DNA of 25,582 nucleotides from positions 1 through 25,582 of the forward strand of contig CAZGCA010000091.1 of assembly GCA_964524145.1 (NCBI GenBank), written 5' to 3'. Shown in pieces: positions 14,021 to 21,704 of the stretch (within the stretch, counting starts at the first letter, position 1; each line of letters starts with the position of its first letter). Below the pieces are notes generated by a model. That model ran no database searches. It was not told where the DNA came from and saw only the letters and a program-made list of their open reading frames with translations. A program made the translations under genes and the position numbers. The stretch comes from CAZGCA01 sp964524145 (GTDB taxonomy: Bacteria; Hydrogenedentota; CAZGCA01).

Positions 14021-16666
14021 GTGAGTAAAGTCCATAAAACCATCGCCGATATCGCGCTCAAGAAGCTCACGCCGATGCTCAACCAGTACATGAAAGCGAA
14101 GGAGTCGTGCGGCGACTCGATCCTGCTGTTCCGGATGGGCGACTTCTACGAGATGTTCTTCGAGGACGCGGTCGAGGCGTCGAAGATACTCGAGATCGCG
14201 CTGACATCGCGCGACGCGGGCTCGATAGGCCGTGTGCCGATGTGCGGCGTGCCGTTCCGTGCGGCGGATAACTACATTGTCAAGCTGATACGGGCCGGCA
14301 AAACGGTCGCGCTGTGCGATCAGGTCGAGGACCCGAAGCTCGCCAAGGGTATCGTGAAACGCGAGATCGTGCGCACGATAACCCCCGGCACGATCATGTC
14401 CCCGGCGGTGCTCGATGAAAAAGGTAACAACTACCTGGCAGCATTGTTCGCTGAGGACGGGGTCGTCGGGCTCGCGTTCGCGGACCTTACAACGGGCGAG
14501 TTGCTGGCAACCGAGCTGAGAGGCGACGGTGCAGGCAAAACGCTGCAGGATGAGCTCGCGAGGATGTCGCCGGCCGAATGCATCTATCCTGAGAGCAAGG
14601 GGAACGAGCCGATCGTGGCGGATGCGATCGTTTCGTGCCCTGCGATCGAGTTCACGGCTACCGCGGACGACCGCTTCGACCATACTGATGCGCGCAAGTT
14701 GATCACCGGCCATTACGGTGTGCAGTCGCTCAAGGGGTTGGGTCTGGACCGGCTGCGCGCGGCGACGGCCGCAACGGGCGCGTCGCTCGGTTATCTCGAA
14801 GAAACGCAGAAGACAACGCTCACACATCTTCAGCCCGTCCGTGTGTACAACTCGAGCAGCTACCTGATGATAGATGCCAACAGCCAGCGCAACCTCGAGC
14901 TCACCGAGACCATCGTGGACCGGAAACGGCGCGGCTCGCTCCTCGGCGTGCTCGATATGACGGTGACGTCGATGGGCGCCAGGAAGCTGAGACGGTGGCT
15001 GCTGCATCCGCTCAGGGACGTCGATAGTATACGTGAGCTGCTCGACGCCGTCGAGGAACTGCTGCGGTCGACGGAGGCGCGTATGGAGCTGCGGTCGGCT
15101 CTCGAGCGGGTATCGGATTTGGAGCGTGCGACGAGCCGGCTGAGTTGTGGCCACGGCAACGGTCGCGACCTGCGCGCGCTTTGCGAGTCGCTGAAGGTAC
15201 TGCCCGAAATTGTCCGTGTATCGTCGTCTCTCACGACCAGGAAGCTCACGGGCCTGCGGGATTCCATCGACACGCTCGAGGAGACCGTTTCTCTGCTTGA
15301 CAGTTCGATCGTTGAGGATCCTCCGATCACCGTGACGGAAGGCAACATCATCCGTGACGGGTACGACCCCGAACTCGACAGGCTGAGAGATATGGTACGG
15401 GGCGGCCGCACTTGGATAGCGTCGCTGAAGAAGAAGGAGATCGAACGGACGGGCATCCCGACCCTCAAGATCGGGTACAACAAAGTTTTCGGGTACTACA
15501 TCGAGGTGACCAAGGCGAACGTGCACCTCGTGCCGGATGACTACATCCGCAAGCAGACGCTGGTCAACGCCGAACGGTACGTGACGCCGGAGCTCAAGGA
15601 GCGGGAGGAGGAGATAGTCGGTGCCGAGGACAAGATGGCGACGCTCGAGTACGACCTCTTTCAGAAAGTACGGGAGGCGGTCTGCAACCAGGCCGGGCGG
15701 GTACTGAAGGACGCGTCGATAGTCGCCGAACTTGACGTCCTGGGCTCGCTGGCGGAGGTTGCCGCGAAGAACGATTACTGCAAACCCGAGATCAGCGACG
15801 ACTATACGCTGAGCATCGAGGAAGGTCGCCACCCGGTCGTCGAACAGATGCTGACTCAAGGCACATTCGTGCCCAACGACACATTCATGGACGCGAAGGA
15901 CGCCGGCATGCTCATTATCACGGGCCCGAACATGGCGGGCAAATCCACCTACCTGCGCCAGGTGGCGCTCATCGTCATCATGGCCCAGATGGGTGGGTTT
16001 GTGCCCGCCAGACAAGCCCGGATAGGCGTTGTGGACAGGATATTCACGCGTGTCGGGGCCGCCGACAACCTCGTCTCCGGTGAAAGCACGTTTATGGTCG
16101 AGATGAACGAGACGGCCAACATCCTCAACTCGGCCACAGACCGGAGCCTTCTCATTCTCGACGAGATCGGCCGAGGGACGAGCACGTTCGACGGAATAAG
16201 CATCGCCTGGTCGGTCGCCGAGGACATACACAACCGGGTCGGTGCGAAAGCGGTCTTCGCAACACACTACCACGAGTTGACAAACCTCGTGAACAGCCTC
16301 GAACGGGCCAAGAACCTCAATGTCGCCGTGCGCGAATGGCAGGGCAAAGTCATCTTTCTGTATCGCGTAGTGGACGGCAGCTCGGACCACAGTTACGGGA
16401 TACAGGTCGCCAGGTTGGCGGGTTTGCCAAAACACGTCATCACACGGGCCCACGAGATCATGAGTTCGCTCGAAGAGGGGTCGCCGGCCCAAACCAGGAT
16501 TGTCGGGAAGGGAGGAGGGTTGCAGCTCGCGCTGCCGTTCGAGCGCACACCGTCGAAGGCCGAGAACGAACTGAAAAAGATCGAGCCCGACCGGCTCGCG
16601 CCTCGCGAGGCGCTGGATCTGCTCTATCACCTGAAATCGCTGCTCGAAAACGAACCCGGCTCTTAG
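14021..16666 (+). CDS. mutS: DNA mismatch repair protein MutS
   Basis: MutS recognises base mismatches and small loops in DNA and, as an ATPase clamp, recruits MutL. The 881-residue length is normal for MutS1. The mismatch-reading F-x-E motif is present at residues 42-44 in FRMGDFYEMF. Connector, lever and clamp domains follow. The C-terminal ABC ATPase has Walker A GPNMAGKST from about residue 635, the signature region ESTFMVEMNETANIL, Walker B LLILDEIGRGTSTFDG, and ATHYHEL. The GTG start at 14021 gives the expected N-terminus; GGAAGG lies about 11 bases upstream. miaB-mutS adjacency occurs in other bacteria and suggests co-transcription. No mutL is in the window. Confidence 0.97.
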   Translation: MSKVHKTIADIALKKLTPMLNQYMKAKESCGDSILLFRMGDFYEMFFEDAVEASKILEIALTSRDAGSIGRVPMCGVPFRAADNYIVKLIRAGKTVALCDQVEDPKLAKGIVKREIVRTITPGTIMSPAVLDEKGNNYLAALFAEDGVVGLAFADLTTGELLATELRGDGAGKTLQDELARMSPAECIYPESKGNEPIVADAIVSCPAIEFTATADDRFDHTDARKLITGHYGVQSLKGLGLDRLRAATAATGASLGYLEETQKTTLTHLQPVRVYNSSSYLMIDANSQRNLELTETIVDRKRRGSLLGVLDMTVTSMGARKLRRWLLHPLRDVDSIRELLDAVEELLRSTEARMELRSALERVSDLERATSRLSCGHGNGRDLRALCESLKVLPEIVRVSSSLTTRKLTGLRDSIDTLEETVSLLDSSIVEDPPITVTEGNIIRDGYDPELDRLRDMVRGGRTWIASLKKKEIERTGIPTLKIGYNKVFGYYIEVTKANVHLVPDDYIRKQTLVNAERYVTPELKEREEEIVGAEDKMATLEYDLFQKVREAVCNQAGRVLKDASIVAELDVLGSLAEVAAKNDYCKPEISDDYTLSIEEGRHPVVEQMLTQGTFVPNDTFMDAKDAGMLIITGPNMAGKSTYLRQVALIVIMAQMGGFVPARQARIGVVDRIFTRVGAADNLVSGESTFMVEMNETANILNSATDRSLLILDEIGRGTSTFDGISIAWSVAEDIHNRVGAKAVFATHYHELTNLVNSLERAKNLNVAVREWQGKVIFLYRVVDGSSDHSYGIQVARLAGLPKHVITRAHEIMSSLEEGSPAQTRIVGKGGGLQLALPFERTPSKAENELKKIEPDRLAPREALDLLYHLKSLLENEPGS

Positions 16667-16692
16667 CACGGAGGAAGGACGGACGCACATAT

Positions 16693-18039
16693 ATGAGCAA
16701 CAACGGTCCCGGTAGCGCACAGCTTTCGATGCCCGAGCAAGTGCTCTTTGGTCGGCTTCGTTGGTTCATACACATCAGATGGCTGGCGGTCCTGGGTGTT
16801 CTGGCGGCCGTGGGAACGGGCCGGTACCTGCTCGATATCAGCTTTGACGCCCGACCGCTGCTCCTGATAGTCTGCGCGATGGTAGTCTACAATCTTGCCT
16901 TCCTGGCCCTGGCAAAGGCGAAGTACGAACGGGCTACTGTCGGGAGCCGCGCGATCATCGCGTTTGCACTGGTGCAGATCGTAACCGATCTCGTTGCACT
17001 AATGCTCCTTGTGTTTCTCTCCGGCGGTATCGAAAACCCGTTTCTGTTCTTCTTCATATTTCATGTCGTCATCGCGAGCGAGCTGTTGCCGAGACGGTGG
17101 GCGTACGTCTTGACGGCATGCATCAGTGCGACGGTGTGCGCCACTGTTGCGTTGCAGTACTACGAGATCATTCCGCACGTTCATATAACGGACCTGGCAC
17201 CGGTGTGTGCGCTTACCCGCCCGGTGTACCTCCTCGAGGTATGCGTAGTATTTACGCTGACGCTTTTCGTGACCGTACACTTGACCACGACAATAGCCGG
17301 CAAGGTACGAGCCCAGCATCGCCTGGTCGAGAACGCCAACGCCCAATGCCAAATAGCAGACAATCAGCGGTCGTTCTTCATGCGCAAAGTGAGCCACGAC
17401 CTGAAGGCGCCTCTCACTGCCATACAAAGCCTGCTCAAGGCCGTGCTCGGGGGCTACACCGGACCGGTCGAAGCCAAGCAAAAAGAACTGATCGAGCGTG
17501 CCAGTAAACGTTCGGATCATGCGCTCGCACTCATCACCGACCTGCTCAAATACTCGCGTGTTCAGTCGTTCGAACAAACCGTTCCGTTCGTGCCAACGAA
17601 GATCCGCGACGCCTTCGCCGAACTGATCGACCGCGTCACACCGATCGCGAAGCAGAAAAACATCATTCTCGATGTAGACGTCGGCGAGGCGGAGTGTCTC
17701 GGGGACAAAGGTCTGCTCGAAGAGGCGTTTTCGAACCTTCTCGAGAACGCCGTCCGCTACACTCCCGACGGCGGAAGGGTGTCCGTCAGAGTACATCCTG
17801 AAGGGGACCGGATCCATGTGGACGTCTCCGACACGGGAATAGGGATTCCGGAAGACGAGATCGGCGACATATTCGGCGAGTATTTCCGGGCATCTAACGC
17901 CAAGAAATTCGAGTCCTACGGCACGGGCCTCGGCCTCGCTCTGGCAAAACGCATCGTAAACATGCACAAGGGGAACATCCAGGTCGAGAGCACCGTCGGC
18001 GAAGGCACTACGTTCCACGTCGAACTGCCGTGCGGCTGA
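16693..18039 (+). CDS. Membrane-bound sensor histidine kinase, orphan
   Basis: The 448-residue product has about six hydrophobic segments in residues 28-202 and no large periplasmic loop, so it probably senses within or near the membrane. A HisKA dimerisation domain follows with the phospho-acceptor H235 in FFMRKVSHDLKAPLTAIQSL. The HATPase_c domain shows the N box (FSNLLENAVRYTPDGG), G1 (VSDTGIGIPEDEIG), F box (IFGEYFRAS) and G2 (GTGLGLALAKRIVNMHKG). All catalytic motifs are intact. The ATG at 16693 is preceded by GGAGGAAGGACGG and starts 26 bases after mutS, so it may be read from the same transcript. No response regulator gene is next to it, so the partner and signal are unknown. Confidence 0.92.
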   Translation: MSNNGPGSAQLSMPEQVLFGRLRWFIHIRWLAVLGVLAAVGTGRYLLDISFDARPLLLIVCAMVVYNLAFLALAKAKYERATVGSRAIIAFALVQIVTDLVALMLLVFLSGGIENPFLFFFIFHVVIASELLPRRWAYVLTACISATVCATVALQYYEIIPHVHITDLAPVCALTRPVYLLEVCVVFTLTLFVTVHLTTTIAGKVRAQHRLVENANAQCQIADNQRSFFMRKVSHDLKAPLTAIQSLLKAVLGGYTGPVEAKQKELIERASKRSDHALALITDLLKYSRVQSFEQTVPFVPTKIRDAFAELIDRVTPIAKQKNIILDVDVGEAECLGDKGLLEEAFSNLLENAVRYTPDGGRVSVRVHPEGDRIHVDVSDTGIGIPEDEIGDIFGEYFRASNAKKFESYGTGLGLALAKRIVNMHKGNIQVESTVGEGTTFHVELPCG

Positions 18040-18122
18040 ACCTGGACTTCGAGCGACACGCTCCTCTGGACAATGGGTGCTGCAGACGGGAGGAAAGGTG
18101 TTCGACTGATGCAACGTGGGTG

Positions 18123-18151
18123 TGGACGACCATTGCAGAACGTGCTAGAAT
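18123..18151 (+). promoter_or_regulatory. Candidate extended -10 promoter for the ceramidase-fold genes
   Basis: TGGACG (18123-18128, 4 of 6 to TTGACA) lies 17 bases before TAGAAT (18146-18151), which is preceded by TG at -15/-14, forming an extended -10 (TGCTAGAAT). It would start transcription near 18158, about 60 bases before the first ceramidase-fold gene. Confidence 0.4.
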
Positions 18152-18217
18152 GGGGATTGAATAGAATGTATGCTAGTGGTTCATGGCGAGCGCGAGCGTG
18201 TTAAGGGAGGTATGTCG

Positions 18218-19627
18218 ATGAAAGTGCTGATCTTCATAGTGGTGCTCGGGGGTGTTTTCTGCGTGGCGAGCGCGGCTCGAGCCCAGAGCGCCGAGACCAA
18301 GTCGTTCGAAGCAGGAGTGGCGACGGTGGAGATTACTCCCCCGGTTGGCTACGGTATGTGGGGCTACGGAGACAGGAAGGGGGTGTCCCAGGGCATCCGC
18401 GACCCGTTGATGGCGAAGGCGCTTGTGCTGAAGTCGCCGGAGAACTCGCTGGCCATCGTGACCATGGATCTTGGCCGGTGTTTCGACAAAGACCTGCTCG
18501 AAATGATCGACTCGGAGGTGAAATCGAACTGCGGTGTCGAGAACGTGATGCTCGTCGCGTCACACACTCATCAGGGCCCGGATATGGAGGCCCGCACGTG
18601 GCCTTCGAAAGAACATCCGTGGCAGGATGCCGCCGCAAGGAAGGTTGCCGGCGTCATCTCCGAGGCGTGCGACGAATCGAAGCCGGCGAGGCTGGGGTAT
18701 GGAATGGGTTACGTCGAGCTGGGCCACAACCGGCGGTACCGCAAACCCGACGGGGCGGTGCGTATGATGTGGCGCAACGAGACACGCCATCCGACCGGGC
18801 CGATAGACCCTGCGGTGACTATGCTTCGCGTGGACGATATGGACGGCAAACCGCTTGCGCTGCTCGTGAACTATGCGTGCCACCCGGTGGTGTTCGGTCC
18901 CGACAATCTTCTGCTTGGCGCGGACTATCCGGGCGTGATGATGAAGAAGGTCGAGGAGGAGTTCGGCGGCGTGTGCATGTTCGCGCAGGGAGCGTGCGGC
19001 GACATAAACCCGTACCCCGACAAGACGCTGCTCTACGCCAATGCGGAACGAGAGATGGTGCGTATCGGCAGGCGGATGGCCGAAGAGGTGTTGCGGGTTG
19101 CAAAAACCATCGAGACGTCGGTACCTGCCGAGCCGAAGATAGCCTGCGAACGCGAGACGGTGGCCTTCGATTCGCGATGGAAATCGCTTGCCGACCCGGC
19201 GGCGTTCGACCAGATCGCGAAGTCGTTTGCACCCTATGTCGAGCAGTACGGCGAAGAGTTTATCAAGGCGTATATCGCCAGACGCGTCAAACCTTCCGAA
19301 GTGTTGCTGACGACCACCGTCGTTAACGACGAGTATCTCTTTGCAGGGTTCCCGGGCGAGTTCTTCGTTGACTTCCAACGGGACCTGCGGCGGCGGTCAC
19401 CGGTCAAGAAGACGTTTTTCGTCGGGTACTGCAACGGCTACTATGGCTACTTCCCGACGATCGATGCTGCCGTCGAGGGCGGCTACGGTGCGGGCGATTT
19501 CACGAGTGTCGTAGAGGTTGGCGCCGGCGAAAGGCTCGTGGACAAGTCGTTGATCCACACTTACAAGCTTCTTGGCAAACTCGAGCCGGTTCCGGGCAGT
19601 GACGTCCCGGACTACACAGGTGACTAA
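18218..19627 (+). CDS. Secreted neutral/alkaline ceramidase-fold hydrolase, paralogue 1
   Basis: The 469-residue product has a signal peptide (hydrophobic core residues 3-19, likely cleavage after ASAARA) and the N-terminal domain of neutral/alkaline ceramidases: AGVATVEITPPVGYGMWGY at the start, then the zinc-ligand motif ASHTHQGP (H116, H118) and NYACHPVVFGP (H222). Candidate C-terminal ligands are the E in FPGEFFVDF and a Tyr in GYCNGYYGYFPT. The loop that holds the nucleophilic serine in true ceramidases (GD-V-S-PN) reads GDINPY, so the serine is replaced by Asn. A metal-dependent hydrolase of unknown substrate is safer than 'ceramidase'. Of two close ATGs I chose 18218 because AAGGGAGG is 7 bases upstream; the ATG at 18212 abuts it. 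A paralogue follows after 58 bases. Confidence 0.85.
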   Translation: MKVLIFIVVLGGVFCVASAARAQSAETKSFEAGVATVEITPPVGYGMWGYGDRKGVSQGIRDPLMAKALVLKSPENSLAIVTMDLGRCFDKDLLEMIDSEVKSNCGVENVMLVASHTHQGPDMEARTWPSKEHPWQDAAARKVAGVISEACDESKPARLGYGMGYVELGHNRRYRKPDGAVRMMWRNETRHPTGPIDPAVTMLRVDDMDGKPLALLVNYACHPVVFGPDNLLLGADYPGVMMKKVEEEFGGVCMFAQGACGDINPYPDKTLLYANAEREMVRIGRRMAEEVLRVAKTIETSVPAEPKIACERETVAFDSRWKSLADPAAFDQIAKSFAPYVEQYGEEFIKAYIARRVKPSEVLLTTTVVNDEYLFAGFPGEFFVDFQRDLRRRSPVKKTFFVGYCNGYYGYFPTIDAAVEGGYGAGDFTSVVEVGAGERLVDKSLIHTYKLLGKLEPVPGSDVPDYTGD

Positions 19628-19685
19628 GCGCGAACAGACCATGGGGTTTCAGAGCGGGATTACAGCGAAGACAGGAGGTAGAGAG

Positions 19686-21035
19686 ATGTTCAAGTGCGTG
19701 GTTTTGGTATTCCTGGTTGGCGCGATGATGAACCTTGGTTTGCAGGCTTGTTGCGACGCTGCCGAGTTGCGCGCGGGTGCTGGCCGAGTCGAGATAACGC
19801 CTCCTGCCGGTGGCAAGATGGCGGGATACAGCGCGCGCGTCGGCGTGTCGAAGGACGTTTATGACCCGTTGATGGCGAAGGTGCTCGTGCTGACCGACGA
19901 CGGCGACAAGCTTGCCGTTGTTACGCTGGACCTTGGCGGGTTTCCCGAAGAGAGCGTCGAGAACGTGAAGAAGCAGATCGCCGAATCGACCGGGATTGAC
20001 CAAGTGATGATGGTTGCCTCGCATACCCACTCCGGTCCCGCCGCGGACAGGGACTTCCCGTCCGAGGAGGATCCCTGGCTGGCGAAGGTCGAAAAAAACA
20101 TTGCCGAGCAAATAGTCGCAGCCTACAACGCGCGGGTCCCGTGCGTCGTGAGCGTCGGCCGCGGTGCGGTGGACTGGTGTCACAACCGCCGATACGTAGC
20201 CGATGACGGCTCGGTGCAAATGATGTGGCGCAACGAAGAACGGCGCCCGACTTCGCCGATCGATCCGGAAGTGGCGGTGATCCGGGTAGACAGCGCGGCA
20301 GGAAAACCGATATCGGTTCTGGTCAACTACGCGTGCCACTCGGTGGTGCTGGGCCCAGACAACCTGCACATATCGGCCGACTGGCCGGGTGTGATGCAGC
20401 GTGTGGTCGAAGAGGAGTCGGGGACCCAATGCATGTTTCTCCAAGGCGCGGCAGGCGATATCAACCCGTACATGGACAAACAGCCTCAGGACCAGGACGC
20501 CTTCGGCGAGGTCGAGAAGATGGGCAAAGGCGTCGCGAAAGAGGTGCTCCGGGTCAGCAAAGGTGTGCGGCAGGTTGCAGACGAATCGGGTGATCTGAAA
20601 GTGATGACCGAAGTCGTACCCATCGCTCCGCGCTACGATTTCAACGAGCCGGAGACGAGAAAAGCGCTCGAGAAGAAATATGGCAAAGCGTTGGTCGAGC
20701 GTTACGCCGAGCGGTTCAGCGTCAGTGAGATGAAAGCGCCTCTCGTAACGGCGATGATAGGAGACGACCTGGCGCTGGTTGGTGCGCCCGGCGAATTCTT
20801 TGTCGAGTTTGCGCTGGACCTCAAGACGCGCTGTGAGATAGACAACACGTTCTTTGTCGGCTACTGCAATGGCTCGCTGGCGTATTTCCCGACGATCAAG
20901 GCAGCCACGGAAGGCGGGTATGGTGCCACGTATGCCACGGTCGTAGAGGTAGGCGCAGGCGAGAAGCTTATCGACAAGGCGATCATCAACCTGTACACGC
21001 TCTCAGGACGCCTCTCGCCGATTCCGTCGTTCTAA
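19686..21035 (+). CDS. Exported neutral/alkaline ceramidase-fold hydrolase, paralogue 2
   Basis: A tandem paralogue of the preceding gene, 449 residues. The N-terminus is hydrophobic and ends in LQAC (C22), a plausible lipobox, so this copy may be membrane-anchored while its neighbour is freely secreted. The same landmarks are present: GAGRVEITPPAGGKMAGYSA, ASHTHSGP (H113, H115), NYACHSVVLGPDN, GAAGDINPY, GAPGEFFVEF and GYCNGSLAYFPT. As in the first copy the position of the ceramidase nucleophile Ser is Asn. It lacks the few residues that differ around the first zinc motif (Q versus S after HTH). ATG 19686 follows AGGAGG at spacing 8. The gene is probably co-transcribed with paralogue 1 and ends 3-4 bases inside the convergent small gene. 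Confidence 0.85.
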   Translation: MFKCVVLVFLVGAMMNLGLQACCDAAELRAGAGRVEITPPAGGKMAGYSARVGVSKDVYDPLMAKVLVLTDDGDKLAVVTLDLGGFPEESVENVKKQIAESTGIDQVMMVASHTHSGPAADRDFPSEEDPWLAKVEKNIAEQIVAAYNARVPCVVSVGRGAVDWCHNRRYVADDGSVQMMWRNEERRPTSPIDPEVAVIRVDSAAGKPISVLVNYACHSVVLGPDNLHISADWPGVMQRVVEEESGTQCMFLQGAAGDINPYMDKQPQDQDAFGEVEKMGKGVAKEVLRVSKGVRQVADESGDLKVMTEVVPIAPRYDFNEPETRKALEKKYGKALVERYAERFSVSEMKAPLVTAMIGDDLALVGAPGEFFVEFALDLKTRCEIDNTFFVGYCNGSLAYFPTIKAATEGGYGATYATVVEVGAGEKLIDKAIINLYTLSGRLSPIPSF

Positions 21036-21250
21036 ATAGCCACACGCCCGAGTCGAGCCGGCGCAACGTCGTTCGGAGCAAGCACAAGCGTATTTCCACA
21101 CGGGCACGCGTAGAAGAAAAGTGTCTTGCGTATCTTGAACGTCGGGTTTGAACTTACGCCCAAAAACTTGCATGTCTCGGCGAACCGGGCGAAGTCTGAC
21201 CATCTGCAACCGCAGACCTTACATTCCTTGAAAACCTGCAACAACTTCAC
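21032..21250 (-). CDS. Small cysteine-rich, probable zinc-ribbon protein
   Basis: The 72-codon frame shows VFKECKVCGCRWSDFARF, then a spacer, then FFYACPCGNTLVLAPNDV: two CxxC/CxC-type knuckles about 35 residues apart, as in a zinc ribbon. The pattern 'KECKVCG..W' and a closing 'CG.TL' are, from memory, typical of a conserved small protein family of unknown function. The start is uncertain: GTG at 21250 (after GGGAAAGGAT) or GTG at 21262; the frame is open to a TTG at 21313. An extended -10 promoter at 21271-21279 supports one of the GTGs. It is tail-to-tail with paralogue 2 of the ceramidase-fold pair, overlapping it by about 4 bases. Confidence 0.55.
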   Translation of the reverse strand: MKLLQVFKECKVCGCRWSDFARFAETCKFLGVSSNPTFKIRKTLFFYACPCGNTLVLAPNDVAPARLGRVAI

Positions 21251-21270
21251 ATCCTTTCCCACGCACCCTA

Positions 21271-21300
21271 ATTGTACCACCGGTATGAGGAGTAGCGCAA
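21271..21300 (-). promoter_or_regulatory. Candidate extended -10 promoter for the small zinc-ribbon gene
   Basis: On the minus strand TGGTACAAT (TG extension plus TACAAT, 21279-21271) follows TTGCGC by 18 bases. Transcription would start near 21264, just before the two GTG start candidates. Confidence 0.4.
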
Positions 21301-21317
21301 ATTTGACGGGCAAAAAA

Positions 21318-21346
21318 ATGGCCGCCTGATTATCCGAGAATCAGGC
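21318..21346 (-). terminator. Hairpin followed by a T-run on the minus strand
   Basis: GCCTGATT and AATCAGGC form an 8-bp perfect stem (21324-21331 with 21339-21346, loop of 7). On the minus strand it is followed by GGCCA and then seven T residues. The 5-base gap before the T-run makes it a weaker terminator. It would stop antisense transcription coming from the leuA leader side and insulate the small zinc-ribbon gene. Confidence 0.35.
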
Positions 21347-21414
21347 CTCTGCCGCGCATAATATGAACGAAAAGAAAAATGGGTAAAGTATCAATCTTGG
21401 GGTGCCGAGGTTGC

Positions 21415-21443
21415 TTGACTTGGTCGTGCTGATCGTATACAAT
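21415..21443 (+). promoter_or_regulatory. Promoter of the leuA leader
   Basis: TTGACT (21415-21420) and TACAAT (21438-21443) are separated by the ideal 17 bases. Transcription would start near 21450, giving a leader of about 255 bases before leuA. Confidence 0.75.
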
Positions 21444-21485
21444 ACATCCCAGAAACGGAGATTCCAACGGAGAAGTGATGCAGTG

Positions 21486-21563
21486 ATGTTCGCAACCCTT
21501 AGCGACCTTAGACTTACCCGCTTGGCTCTGCTGAAGAGCCAAGGGTGGGGGTCGTCCGGCTAG
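21486..21563 (+). CDS. Leucine-rich leader peptide of leuA
   Basis: The 25-codon frame reads MFATLSDLRLTRLALLKSQG then WGSSG and stops at TAG (21561-21563). Six of its first sixteen codons are leucine (CTT three times, TTG, CTG twice), the hallmark of an attenuator control peptide. It lies between a promoter and an intrinsic terminator directly upstream of a leucine-pathway gene. Translation may start at ATG 21486 or the in-frame GTG 21483, with GGAGAAG at 21469-21475 as ribosome site. A two-codon frame ATG-CAG-TGA (21478-21486) overlaps its start. The peptide itself probably has no function beyond ribosome stalling on leucine codons when charged tRNA-Leu is scarce. Confidence 0.8.
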   Translation: MFATLSDLRLTRLALLKSQGWGSSG

Positions 21564-21627
21564 GGTTGCGATTCAGACACTTCTATCGAGCCCGCCCCGG
21601 GCGACCGAGGGCGGGTTATTTGTTTTT
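21490..21627 (+). promoter_or_regulatory. Leucine-responsive transcription attenuator of leuA
   Basis: The leader folds into a rod made of stem A (21490-21499 with 21562-21571, 10 bp perfect), stem B (21502-21508 with 21549-21555, 7 bp with end wobbles) and stem C (21521-21529 with 21535-21543, 9 bp perfect). The leucine codons lie in the 5' arms of B and C. An alternative pairing joins GGGTGGG (21543-21549) to CCCGCCC (21591-21597), which is the 5' arm of the terminator, with 7 bp including one U-G. A ribosome stalled on the leucine codons would break B and C, free 21543-21549 and allow this antiterminator. A ribosome reaching the stop codon, or no ribosome, would leave the terminator to form. 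The pairings are seen; the mechanism is inferred from known leu/ilv attenuators. Confidence 0.75.
21591..21627 (+). terminator. Intrinsic terminator in the leuA leader
   Basis: CCCGCCC (21591-21597) pairs with GGGCGGG (21609-21615), continued by CGG/CCG past a bulged A and closed by a GCGA tetraloop, followed by TTATTTGTTTTT. It lies 78 bases before the leuA start, so it must be read through for leuA expression. Confidence 0.88.
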
Positions 21628-21704
21628 AGTCGAGGCGTTGCAGCGGGAGACTGTGCATTCAGCAGCACGAGAAAGCTGACGATAACTCTCTATGAAAGGG
21701 GTTT

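Noticed and set aside
13994..16720. A 908-codon open frame on the strand opposite mutS
   Set aside because: It is a mirror of a gene with strong G/C third-position bias. The product is Arg/His/Val-rich with no recognisable domain, and mutS on the other strand is unmistakable.
21542..21548. AGGGTGG, resembling the start of the T-box motif, in the leuA leader
   Set aside because: The rest of the T-box consensus does not follow, the leader is short for a T-box Stem I, and the motif takes part in a ribosome-type attenuator that explains the region better.
21450..21627. Independent structured small RNA such as 6S RNA
   Set aside because: The long rod and terminator first suggested a 6S-like RNA, but the leucine-rich peptide, antiterminator pairing and position before leuA fit attenuation. 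A stable terminated leader RNA may still accumulate.
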